Shown here piece by piece: positions 1-5,381 of a DNA stretch of 10,141 nt; the stretch's first letter is position 1, and every line of letters starts with the position of its first letter. A model generated the notes under the pieces. It was not told the origin of the DNA and did no database searches. It saw only the letters and a list, made by a program, of their open reading frames with translations. Position numbers and translations under genes: made by a program. Source of the stretch: Spirochaetia bacterium (lineage in GTDB: Bacteria > Spirochaetota > Spirochaetia > PWKH01); contig SKXS01000241.1 of the NCBI GenBank assembly GCA_007128345.1, forward strand, positions 1-10,141, in the 5' to 3' direction.

Positions 1-272
1 TAACAATATATACACAATACGTTTTGAGCATACCGCATAAAATGTAAAATATTTCGTGAATATGGTTTACTTCATTTTTAGTACACTTTTTTAATTCCTT
101 TTTACATTAAGAATTATTCTCATATACTGCATGATGCTTCATCTGAAATTGTGTAAGTTAAAATCTTTGCTGTTGAGAAGAATCCTCATAGAGTCGGCCT
201 GGAAGAATACCTGTGCAGTTTTCTCTAGTGGCAATGACCTGCAGGCATTGTGCTGTACTAAGATCTGCCCTC
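1..272. other. Intergenic stretch, no gene recognised
   Basis: The first 130 bases are very AT-rich. The rest, up to the end of the minus-strand oxidoreductase, has only a short plus-strand frame (131-343) with no recognisable protein features. I see no convincing hairpin plus T-run that would terminate the oxidoreductase transcript, and no RNA gene. It is most likely ordinary intergenic DNA or an eroded gene. Confidence 0.5.
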
Positions 273-1316
273 TCAGGCGTCGAGCTCCAGGGGAAGCACG
301 ACTTGACGTCTCTGGGCGGCACTGCGGGATACAGCTTCAGTAAACTCCATGTATTTTACGCCGTCCTCAAACCGGGTATAGACAACGTTCTCCGTGCCCC
401 GAATGGAACCGATGAATTCTTCCTCCACCCGCCAACCGATTCTTTCTTGCGGCAAAACGGTAATTTCTTGCAGTTCCTGATATCCCCGTCGGGCACCGAA
501 GAGCTTTTCATCATGGAATCGAAGCACACCTTCGTCCCCGTGGAGCCAAATTCCGTCGTCATGATTTCTGAACACACGTGCAAGACTCTGCTGCATACGC
601 AGCTGTGCCCCGCATGCCATTTCTGCGATCACGTCCACGTGATCAGGAACTTCAACGGTGCGCATGATCCCGGTAGAATCAGGCCGCCGCCTGATAAACA
701 CTCTAGTCATGGCGGAAACTCGAGACGCCACTCCGATCCAGCGCATTATTGTCTCATAGTATATACCCAGCATAGCGATATTGAATCCGCTGAGATCCCG
801 ATCCTGCCTCCAGTGCATGGGAGCATCTCTTTCTGGAAAGGGAAACGAAGCGGCATGCTCAACCAGCATCAGTTCTCCCACATAGCCTTCGGAAAGAAGA
901 CGCCGTATGGTATGATCAAATCCGAGCGAGAAGGGTGCCGGCACTATCTGGACAGTCAGATCCGGACGCTTTTGAGCAGCTTCATACATCATCCTAGCTT
1001 CTCCTGCCGTTGAGGCCATCCGCGCTTCAGTTAGCACATGCTTTCCAGCTTCTAGAGCAGCTGCGGCAGCTCTGGCATGAAGATAGGGCCATGTTCCGAT
1101 GACCACAGCATCAGCTTCGGGATCTTCTACTGCCTCAAGCCAATGGGAATATATCTTTGGGATGTTGAACTGGAAAGCAACAGATTGGGAGGATTCTCTT
1201 GTACGGTTACATACACCGATGATATGTACTCCTTTTTGCGACTGTAGTTTGGGAATATGATGGAGTTTAGTGTTTGCTCCTGCGCCGATTACTGCAATCT
1301 GTATAGTATCTTTCAT
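273..1316 (-). CDS. Gfo/Idh/MocA family oxidoreductase-like protein with non-canonical active site
   Basis: The N-terminus has a Rossmann fold signature, VIGAGANTKLHH (about residues 9-20), followed by the usual alternation of strands and helices and the motif GKHVLTEARMA (91-101). That motif is where Gfo/Idh/MocA dehydrogenases normally carry E-K-P. Length (347 aa) fits the family. These enzymes normally oxidise or reduce sugars, inositols or related polyols with NAD(P) in the cytoplasm. Here the catalytic Lys is Ala98, and the D-x-G-x-H helix motif reads M-L-G-I-Y (182-186), so ordinary dehydrogenase chemistry is doubtful; the NAD(P) fold itself looks intact. I chose the second ATG (1316) because AGGAG (1323-1327) lies 6 bases before it but directly touches the first ATG (1322). 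The gene is transcribed alone, divergent from the small frames at 1422. Its substrate cannot be told from the sequence. Confidence 0.88.
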   Translation of the reverse strand: MKDTIQIAVIGAGANTKLHHIPKLQSQKGVHIIGVCNRTRESSQSVAFQFNIPKIYSHWLEAVEDPEADAVVIGTWPYLHARAAAAALEAGKHVLTEARMASTAGEARMMYEAAQKRPDLTVQIVPAPFSLGFDHTIRRLLSEGYVGELMLVEHAASFPFPERDAPMHWRQDRDLSGFNIAMLGIYYETIMRWIGVASRVSAMTRVFIRRRPDSTGIMRTVEVPDHVDVIAEMACGAQLRMQQSLARVFRNHDDGIWLHGDEGVLRFHDEKLFGARRGYQELQEITVLPQERIGWRVEEEFIGSIRGTENVVYTRFEDGVKYMEFTEAVSRSAAQRRQVVLPLELDA

Positions 1317-1322
1317 ATGCAT

Positions 1323-1327
1323 CTCCT
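1323..1327 (-). promoter_or_regulatory. Ribosome binding site deciding the oxidoreductase start
   Basis: On the minus strand AGGAG is followed by ATGCATATG. The first ATG abuts the site, which is too close for initiation. The second has 6 bases of spacing, so the protein most likely starts MKDTIQ rather than MHMKDT. Confidence 0.6.
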
Positions 1328-1421
1328 GGAATGACTACACATCTCATAGATTGTGTCCTTCTAAATATACCGCAGCTTAAGCTCAGATTCCAGTAGAGCT
1401 AAACTTGAGAGGAGAAATATC

Positions 1422-1639
1422 ATGGAATCCGTGCATGAGCAATGGTCAAGATCTTCCGGATGGCGAGCGAACGGGTGCGGAGTAAGATCTTAAAACCTGT
1501 CACTGAGGAAAATAATAGAAAAATCCTGGCATTAAATTTGGCTGCAAAGGTTATGGAACCTGCGACATTATCTAGAGCCAAGCTTCAGAAGCACATTGAT
1601 TCAGGTCAGATCCTAAAGGGATGTGATGGCCACATTTGA
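1422..1639 (+). pseudogene. Broken small gene of unknown family (frameshift suspected)
   Basis: A good ribosome binding site (AGGAGA, 1410-1415) precedes an ATG at 1422, which opens MESVHEQ but reaches a stop in that frame after 23 codons. From 1442 a different frame reads 65 codons of plausible protein, starting MVKIFRMASERVRSK and ending GCDGHI. It is charged and helix-forming, like a small regulator or a fragment of one. The simplest reading is a single gene with a one-base frameshift around 1440, so the true start is separated from the body. I do not recognise the family. The alternative is that one of the two frames is real and the other is chance. Confidence 0.3.
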
Positions 1640-1700
1640 TGAGCTATTCGATCAATATGACATGTATATTGGTTTGGTTGGATACTCTCAGCGGGAGTGA
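1626..1700 (+). CDS. Very short ORF (24 aa), possibly the N-terminal remnant of a larger gene
   Basis: ATG at 1626 is preceded by AAAGGG (1615-1620) at about 5 bases and overlaps the end of the preceding broken frame, as in translationally coupled genes. The peptide opens MATFDELFDQYDMY and stops after 24 codons. An F-D-x-x-F-D-x-Y-D opening is common at the start of class I SAM-dependent methyltransferases, but no SAM-binding loop follows. If the likeness is real, this is a truncated remnant. The likeness is weak and may be chance. Confidence 0.2.
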   Translation: MATFDELFDQYDMYIGLVGYSQRE

Positions 1701-2108
1701 ATATGCGTTAGACAGGAACTATAATGAAACACGCTGCAGCAGGACTTAAACAAACAAAAATGAAAATATGAAAGAGATAATAAAAAGAAAATTAATTCAA
1801 TCAATATAAATCTAAATACAATCAGATAAGAATGCCAGATCCTACTGCAGCGCAAGGTTACTTTAGCATGAATCAAGGTATCGTGTATATGCACAAAACC
1901 ACTTCTGTAGACTTAATATTCAGAAATTGATGAACCGTATACCCATATGGTACGTTAAATGCATTTTACATAGATGGATACAGCTCTATTAGGAATTATG
2001 CATTAAAGGAGTTTTCGTCTTAGGCGAGCAGAATAAAAAGTTTTGATTTTGTTATTGCTATGCAAATCATATTATGTATACACAGGCCATGCGATTATTT
2101 GCATTATA
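1701..2108. other. AT-rich intergenic stretch left of the island
   Basis: The only frame of note is a minus-strand run of 68 codons (1688-1894), very rich in Phe, Leu, Ser, His and Ile. It has no ribosome binding site and looks like the translation of AT-rich DNA rather than a gene. I see no RNA gene, CRISPR or inverted repeat that stands out. The stretch ends at the partial tRNA-Ala copy. Confidence 0.5.
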
Positions 2109-2150
2109 TGGAGCTGAGGGGATTCGAACCCCTGGCCTGTTGATTGCGAA
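2109..2150 (-). repeat. Partial tRNA-Ala copy (3' part from the anticodon), probable att site
   Basis: These 42 bases are identical to 5195-5236, which is the tRNA-Ala from the anticodon loop through the variable region, T arm, acceptor 3' strand and discriminator base. Identity breaks off right after the anticodon, and the 5' half of a tRNA is absent (the next bases run into GC-rich palindromic DNA). It cannot fold into a tRNA, so it is not a functional gene. A sharp break within the anticodon region is typical of tyrosine-recombinase crossover sites in tRNA genes. Confidence 0.8.
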
Positions 2151-2160
2151 TCAATTCTAT

Positions 2161-2219
2161 ACTGCGCGCAGTGCGCGATAACAGCCCATTTTATGTGTAA
2201 ATGCGCGATAAAATCGCGC
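2161..2219. repeat. GC-rich palindromes beside the att copy
   Basis: ACTGCGCGCAGT (2161-2172) is a perfect 12-bp palindrome. GCGCGAT (2203-2209) and ATCGCGC (2213-2219) form a 7-bp inverted repeat around AAA. GCGCG recurs five times within about 70 bases, in contrast to the AT-rich DNA around it. Such arrays at the edge of an element fit recombinase or accessory-factor binding. A role as transcript hairpins is also possible. Confidence 0.45.
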
Positions 2220-2235
2220 TTTGCGCGCAAACTGT

Positions 2236-2279
2236 GTCACCAAATGCGTCACCAAGCAGGTTGCAAAAGTGTCACCAAA
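2236..2279. repeat. Three direct GTCACCAA repeats, possible integrase arm sites
   Basis: GTCACCAAA (2236-2244), GTCACCAAG (2248-2256) and GTCACCAAA (2271-2279) lie in the same orientation, spaced 12 and 23 bases start to start. Short same-orientation repeats near an att core are the usual arm-type binding sites of tyrosine integrases. Their position, about 85 bases inside the left tRNA copy, suits this. No intact integrase exists in the window to bind them. Confidence 0.4.
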
Positions 2280-2301
2280 TTCAGCGACAACAACATCATA
2301 T

Positions 2302-2548
2302 CATTGAGCTTGTTGATTATATAGAACTAACTACTCGGATGAACATTTAAATATTTTTTTCTTTACAGGTAAAAACAAAAAAGCTCCTCTTATGGGACGA
2401 GTTACATAATCACCACGTGATAAACTAAACCATGCGTGTACGCATTGATGATAAAACATTGCGTGCGCTGTTGTAACACTACTAGTGAGTATGCAATCTA
2501 CCCCAGTATTTCAAGCTGATAGATGAACCCTTCCTGCCGATCACGACC
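2302..2548. other. Non-coding stretch between the left island end and the serine hydrolase gene
   Basis: No reading frame here looks like a gene. It contains the probable terminator (listed separately) and ATGCGT-GT-ACGCAT (2432-2445), a 6-bp inverted repeat around two bases. A CACGTG hexamer sits at 2414-2419. I see nothing else. Confidence 0.45.
2371..2401 (-). terminator. Probable intrinsic terminator downstream of the serine hydrolase gene
   Basis: Read on the minus strand, CTCGTCCC, ATAA and GAGGAG can pair into a short stem (one C-C mismatch). It is followed immediately by CTTTTTTG and a second T-run. It lies about 150 bases past the stop of the serine hydrolase gene and is oriented to end that transcript. 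The stem is short, so confidence is moderate. Confidence 0.45.
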
Positions 2549-4030
2549 TCAATTTATCCCGGCAGCAGAGTTCCTGCACTTCCGCCTCATCCGGTTGCTC
2601 ACTATCCAGAAGATCTTGATCATACCTTGTCCATAGTCCGGAACACTGATGATCACAATCAGTATGCTTAAATCAATCAGCGTGCGGAACATAAAAACAA
2701 GTTCCCGCATCAGGTTAAATCGATCGCCGAAGAAACCCTTAACCTGGCTGAAGATCAGAATCAGGATTACAGTAGGGATGATGAAATGAAGAGCCAAATC
2801 ACAAGTGAGTTTAGCAGTTGACCACATACTTGCGCGGGTGTACCAGTTCCTAAGCCTATAGATGTTTCTCCCTTGGTACATAACGAGTGTCAGCACCAGA
2901 GCAAGCAGACCCCACCCGATAACTTGCACCGATACACCTCCCGATTGAGGCACACCTCCTAGAATTAACGCATTCACGCCGTGAAAAAGCTGCGGTGCAG
3001 AAACGATATGATCCAGCATATAGCCTTGATTAATGAGCAGAACAATCCCCAATCCTCGATCTGGGTAGAGGCTTACAAATGTCTTGAACGTTTCGTTTGC
3101 TCCGCCATGAAAGATATGCCCCTGCTCTACAAACCAACCCATAGCGTATCCTTGTACGGGTGTAAAAAGCTGGAGCATCCCCGCCTCTGATAGCACCCGG
3201 TTTCCCTGATACACTCCGTCGTTATTCATAGCGATAGCAAAGCGGGCTAGATCCTCTGCTGTGGAGATAAGATATCCTGCAGCAAGTTCGTAAACTGGTG
3301 ACCTCTGGTGGGCCGGAATGGGAAATCCGAATAAACGTGTGTATCCCTGCGAGAGGCCGTGCCTGGCTGCTTCTGCTGGATCAGTGAATGTGCGATTCAT
3401 ATGTAGTGGTTCAAGGATATTTTGTCGAATATACTCCTCATATGATTGACCGCTGACGTTTTGTATCACCAGGGCTAGCACGCTGTAACCCATGTTAAAG
3501 TACTGAAAACGCGAACCGACCTTAGCGGTAATCCGGGCCGACTGCAGGGCGCGTACGCCCTGTTCCAGGCTGGCATTTTCCGGCAAGACAACAGAAAAAC
3601 CGGAGTCGGAGATGCCGCTCGTGTGGTGAAGCAGATGAGATACGGTGATCTCGGATGAGGCCGCTTCATCTTCTATGGTAAACCAAGGAATATATGCACG
3701 CACAGGCTTACTTATGTCCAGTAACCCCCGTTCAGCAAGTTGCGCCACCGCCAGTCCCGTAAAGGATTTGGATTGAGAGCCTATAAACATAGGCGTTTGA
3801 GGTGTTATTAGCCGACCTCTTCCGGCAGTGCCATAGCCCTCCAGGTAGATAATTTCTTCCCCCTGGGTAATTGCCAAGGTTACTCCTTTCAGACCGTGTT
3901 TCTGCATTTGATCTGCAATCCAGTGGTCAATCTCCTCCAGGCCCATTGTGGCTGTCGAGACCGAAAGTGCAGCAACTGTCGCAACGGCAATGACAGCCAA
4001 GTATATTAACAAAGTAAATACACGCATCAC
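2549..4030 (-). CDS. Serine hydrolase, beta-lactamase class C / penicillin-binding protein-like, with C-terminal membrane domain
   Basis: The 493-aa product starts with a hydrophobic signal or anchor (about 4-26). The beta-lactamase (PF00144-type) domain, about 35-350, has the active-site S-x-x-K as SQSK (Ser85, Lys88), the Y-x-N motif as YFN (about 177-179) and a third motif HGG (about 308-310). The LLHHTSGI and YSVLALVIQ segments are typical of this family. These proteins act outside the cytoplasmic membrane as esterases, D-amino-acid peptidases or carboxypeptidases; true antibiotic hydrolysis cannot be inferred. After the domain come three hydrophobic segments (about 366-386, 408-428, 443-462), an arrangement seen in membrane-bound relatives. 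The track start is a GTG with GAGGAG (4039-4044) 8 bases upstream; the ATG one codon later (11 bases) is also possible. The gene lies inside the putative island, downstream of a broken gene. Substrate unknown. Confidence 0.85.
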   Translation of the reverse strand: MMRVFTLLIYLAVIAVATVAALSVSTATMGLEEIDHWIADQMQKHGLKGVTLAITQGEEIIYLEGYGTAGRGRLITPQTPMFIGSQSKSFTGLAVAQLAERGLLDISKPVRAYIPWFTIEDEAASSEITVSHLLHHTSGISDSGFSVVLPENASLEQGVRALQSARITAKVGSRFQYFNMGYSVLALVIQNVSGQSYEEYIRQNILEPLHMNRTFTDPAEAARHGLSQGYTRLFGFPIPAHQRSPVYELAAGYLISTAEDLARFAIAMNNDGVYQGNRVLSEAGMLQLFTPVQGYAMGWFVEQGHIFHGGANETFKTFVSLYPDRGLGIVLLINQGYMLDHIVSAPQLFHGVNALILGGVPQSGGVSVQVIGWGLLALVLTLVMYQGRNIYRLRNWYTRASMWSTAKLTCDLALHFIIPTVILILIFSQVKGFFGDRFNLMRELVFMFRTLIDLSILIVIISVPDYGQGMIKIFWIVSNRMRRKCRNSAAGIN

Positions 4031-4067
4031 AGTCTCGACTCCTCATCACTTACGAATTATTGATGAT

Positions 4068-4345
4068 CTAGGACTCCTTGTAATTTCTGCGCATTGACAG
4101 ATGTTTATCCTCATAGCCCGACTCCAGCCATCCGATCATGCTGTTGCCTACGGAGATATTGGTATTACACATCAAGCACAATATTCAGCTCCAGGTCCAA
4201 GTACTCCTGAAAATAAATCGTATTTGTAATTTCTCGCCGCTTACGTAGCGACCCGTACAACATGTGCTTTCTGCATATCATGCACGGAGTTTCCATTCCC
4301 TAAAAGCACGGTCTGGTCGATTTCCTGTTTGGATTCACTTATGGG
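4068..4345 (-). pseudogene. Frameshifted remnant of an unidentified gene
   Basis: Three overlapping minus-strand pieces in different frames join into one protein-like text. The first piece (4345 to about 4240) contains GNGNSVHDMQKAHVVRVAT. A second frame (4165-4296) continues LRKRREITNTIYFQEYLDLE and ends NIVLDV. A third frame follows with NTNISVGNSMIGWLESGYED and ends at a TAG at 4068. The shifts sit at about 4240 and 4168. Each piece has ordinary amino-acid composition and the next begins where the last is broken, which favours a decayed gene over chance. I do not recognise the family. It lies between the FMN-binding gene and the serine hydrolase gene and shares their strand, so the three may once have been one operon. 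Confidence 0.4.
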
Positions 4346-4734
4346 CGTTGAGTTAATGAGCGATATGCTGCGTTCATGATCGCCTTGCTGCTGGATGTGG
4401 CTCCTGATAGAGAATCTACTAGCGGTGACTGCCTTGTGATAATCTCATCCATGGTTATCAGGGCATCATATCCGGGTCCGCTAGACTGCTCAATCATTTC
4501 CATATGAGTTATTTTCCCGCCAGATACGGTAAGTGCAAGATGAACCGATATGAGGAAATCACTGTATGAACCCTCATACCTTCCGTCAAGTACTTGACTT
4601 ACATCCACATGAGTAATCTGCGTATGGTCAGCCGCAATGCGGTTCTGCATGCCCCATAGCTGAAAGACTATTATGGAGAATGCAGATACGATAAGAACTC
4701 CTATGGCGATTAAGATTTTATTTCGCTTTTTCAT
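4339..4734 (-). CDS. Membrane-anchored FMN-binding domain protein with flavinylation motif
   Basis: The 131-aa protein has a basic N-terminus (KKRNK), one transmembrane helix (about 7-28) and an FMN_bind domain (about 45-128). By the positive-inside rule the domain faces outward. It ends with D-S-L-S-G-A-T (107-113), which matches the D-x-x-[ST]-G-A-[TS] consensus. In that consensus ApbE-type flavin transferases attach FMN to the last Thr through a phosphoester bond, as in NqrC and RnfG. The family's role is electron transfer at the outer face of the membrane. No partner subunit (Nqr, Rnf) or ApbE gene is present in the window, so its electron donor and acceptor are unknown. The ribosome binding site is weak (GGA about 9 bases before the ATG). 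Divergent from the truncated FMN-binding lipoprotein, with shared repeats between them. The length is near the minimum for the family but complete. Confidence 0.82.
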   Translation of the reverse strand: MKKRNKILIAIGVLIVSAFSIIVFQLWGMQNRIAADHTQITHVDVSQVLDGRYEGSYSDFLISVHLALTVSGGKITHMEMIEQSSGPGYDALITMDEIITRQSPLVDSLSGATSSSKAIMNAAYRSLTQRP

Positions 4735-4761
4735 GTGATTAGTCCATCCAAAATAATTAGC

Positions 4762-4823
4762 TTTATTGGATATTATCCGATATTAACCAATAAATCAAAT
4801 TTTCTTTATCCCATCAGGATAAA
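4762..4823. promoter_or_regulatory. Repeat cluster in the divergent FMN-gene promoter region
   Basis: Between the two divergent FMN-binding genes are three nested structures. An 8-bp inverted repeat, TTTATTGG (4762-4769) with CCAATAAA (4787-4794), encloses a tandem direct repeat, GATATTATCC (4769-4778) and GATATTAACC (4779-4788), which differ at one base. A 7-bp inverted repeat, TTTATCC (4805-4811) with GGATAAA (4817-4823), follows. They lie where promoters of both genes must be and look like operator DNA for an unknown regulator. The third could also be a hairpin in the lipoprotein transcript. Confidence 0.45.
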
Positions 4824-4898
4824 AATTTAACTTGCTATTTTTCGGGGGTCCTAATTTTTGATTATTTTTTTTGCAAAAATGCCTATTTGGTTTCCCTG

Positions 4899-5120
4899 AT
4901 GGTTAAATTTAGGAAATGTGTTCTGGTATTTATTTTACTAATAATACTTTCTGCTTGCAGTAATACTGCTGAGATTCAAGAGAGAACCTTTACCCCTGAT
5001 CTCTCATCTGTTGCAGACGGTACATACCAGGAACTTACAAATATCTTCCCCGTAGGAGCAGTAGCAGAGGTCGATATACACAATGGTCACATACAAGCAG
5101 TTCGGATACTGAAGACATAG
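4899..5120 (+). pseudogene. Truncated FMN-binding lipoprotein
   Basis: The 73-aa product has a lipoprotein signal with lipobox L-S-A-C (Cys20), so export and lipid anchoring are expected. A segment follows that resembles the first half of an FMN_bind domain: DGTYQ, then a beta-hairpin ending HNGHIQAVRILKT. A stop comes at 5118-5120, before the middle and the essential S-G-A-T part. The complete neighbour on the other strand shows what is missing (about 60 residues). It therefore cannot bind FMN in the usual way. The break lies about 75 bases before the tRNA 3' end, so loss at the island edge is a natural explanation. I took ATG 4899; a TTG at 4887 is in frame, but neither has a clear ribosome binding site. 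A short functional lipoprotein cannot be excluded. Confidence 0.6.
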
Positions 5121-5194
5121 GTAATTACTTTAATTGTCGTCTCCACAGGTTTTTGAGGATTAAAAAGATCGACCTGGAACTCTGAAAAAATATT

Positions 5195-5267
5195 TGGAGC
5201 TGAGGGGATTCGAACCCCTGGCCTGTTGATTGCGAACCAACCGCTCTGCCAACTGAGCTACAGCCCC
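5195..5267 (-). tRNA. tRNA-Ala (anticodon CGC)
   Basis: The minus strand folds as a full 73-nt cloverleaf. The acceptor stem is GGGGCTG with CAGCTCC. The D arm GCTC, AGTTGGCA and GAGC follows, then an anticodon stem GTTGG/TCAAC with loop TTCGCAA. A TTCGAAT T-loop on stem AGGGG/CCCCT completes it. Anticodon CGC reads GCG (Ala), and the acceptor stem contains the G3-U70 wobble pair that is the identity element of alanyl-tRNA synthetase. CCA is not encoded and must be added. A T-rich run follows the 3' end and may end transcription. Its 3' part is duplicated at 2109-2150. Confidence 0.93.
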
Positions 5268-5279
5268 TTTATGAACGGT

Positions 5280-5308
5280 ATTGTGCATATCCGCTGTTTC
5301 TCTGTCAA
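5280..5308 (-). promoter_or_regulatory. Probable promoter of the tRNA-Ala gene
   Basis: On the minus strand a perfect -35 box TTGACA (5303-5308) is followed after exactly 17 bases by CACAAT (5280-5285), a 4 of 6 match to the -10 consensus. Transcription would begin near 5273, a few bases before the mature tRNA 5' end at 5267. Confidence 0.6.
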
Positions 5309-5340
5309 GTGAGATGCTCAGATGCAGATTAGTTAAATGT

Positions 5341-5354
5341 ATCTATATATAGAT
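5341..5354. promoter_or_regulatory. 14-bp perfect palindrome upstream of the radical SAM gene
   Basis: ATCTATATATAGAT is a perfect palindrome centred about 34 bases before the start codon of the radical SAM gene, in the space shared with the divergent tRNA promoter. It could be an operator. Its AT-rich core also makes it a plausible part of a promoter, or chance. Confidence 0.35.
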
Positions 5355-5381
5355 CAATTGAGCAGAGATATATTATGAACT

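Larger units (their letters stand above)
2157..2300 (-). pseudogene. Possible C-terminal remnant of an integrase
   Basis: On the minus strand a 47-codon frame without a usable start runs up to a stop 7 bases before the partial tRNA copy. It contains FGDTFATCLVTHLVTQFARK and a basic end. A tyrosine integrase next to its att site would sit here, and integrase tails often run up to the att core. No catalytic R-H-R-Y residues are present, so the assignment rests on position and on the repeated LVT/GDT wording, which simply translates the DNA repeats listed separately. It may equally be non-coding attachment-site DNA. Confidence 0.2.
2109..5236. mobile_element. Putative decayed genomic island integrated at the tRNA-Ala(CGC) 3' end
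   Basis: An intact tRNA-Ala gene (5195-5267, minus) and an exact 42-bp copy of its 3' part (2109-2150, same orientation) bracket about 3.1 kb. This is the classic footprint of a tyrosine-recombinase element. Such elements integrate within a tRNA gene, rebuild the whole tRNA at one end and leave a 3' fragment at the other. The geometry fits: the interval lies downstream of the tRNA 3' end, and the partial copy marks the far side. Inside are a serine hydrolase, a frameshifted gene, and two divergent FMN-binding genes, one truncated towards the tRNA. There is no intact integrase. Short repeats and a possible integrase tail remain just inside the left end. The element therefore looks immobile and shrinking. 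The alternative is a segmental duplication of half the tRNA without site-specific integration. Confidence 0.5.

Noticed and set aside
213..1013. 266-codon plus-strand open frame
   Set aside because: It is antisense to the oxidoreductase, which has clear family motifs and a good ribosome binding site. The plus-strand translation shows no domain and has no ribosome binding site.
1688..1894. 68-codon minus-strand frame rich in Phe, Leu and Ser
   Set aside because: No ribosome binding site and a composition that merely reflects AT-rich DNA. It could look like a small membrane protein but I cannot support it.
2236..2279. GTCACCAA repeats as a CRISPR-like array
   Set aside because: The repeats are only 8-9 bases, spacing is uneven (12 and 23), and no cas genes or spacers are present. 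Integrase arm sites fit better.
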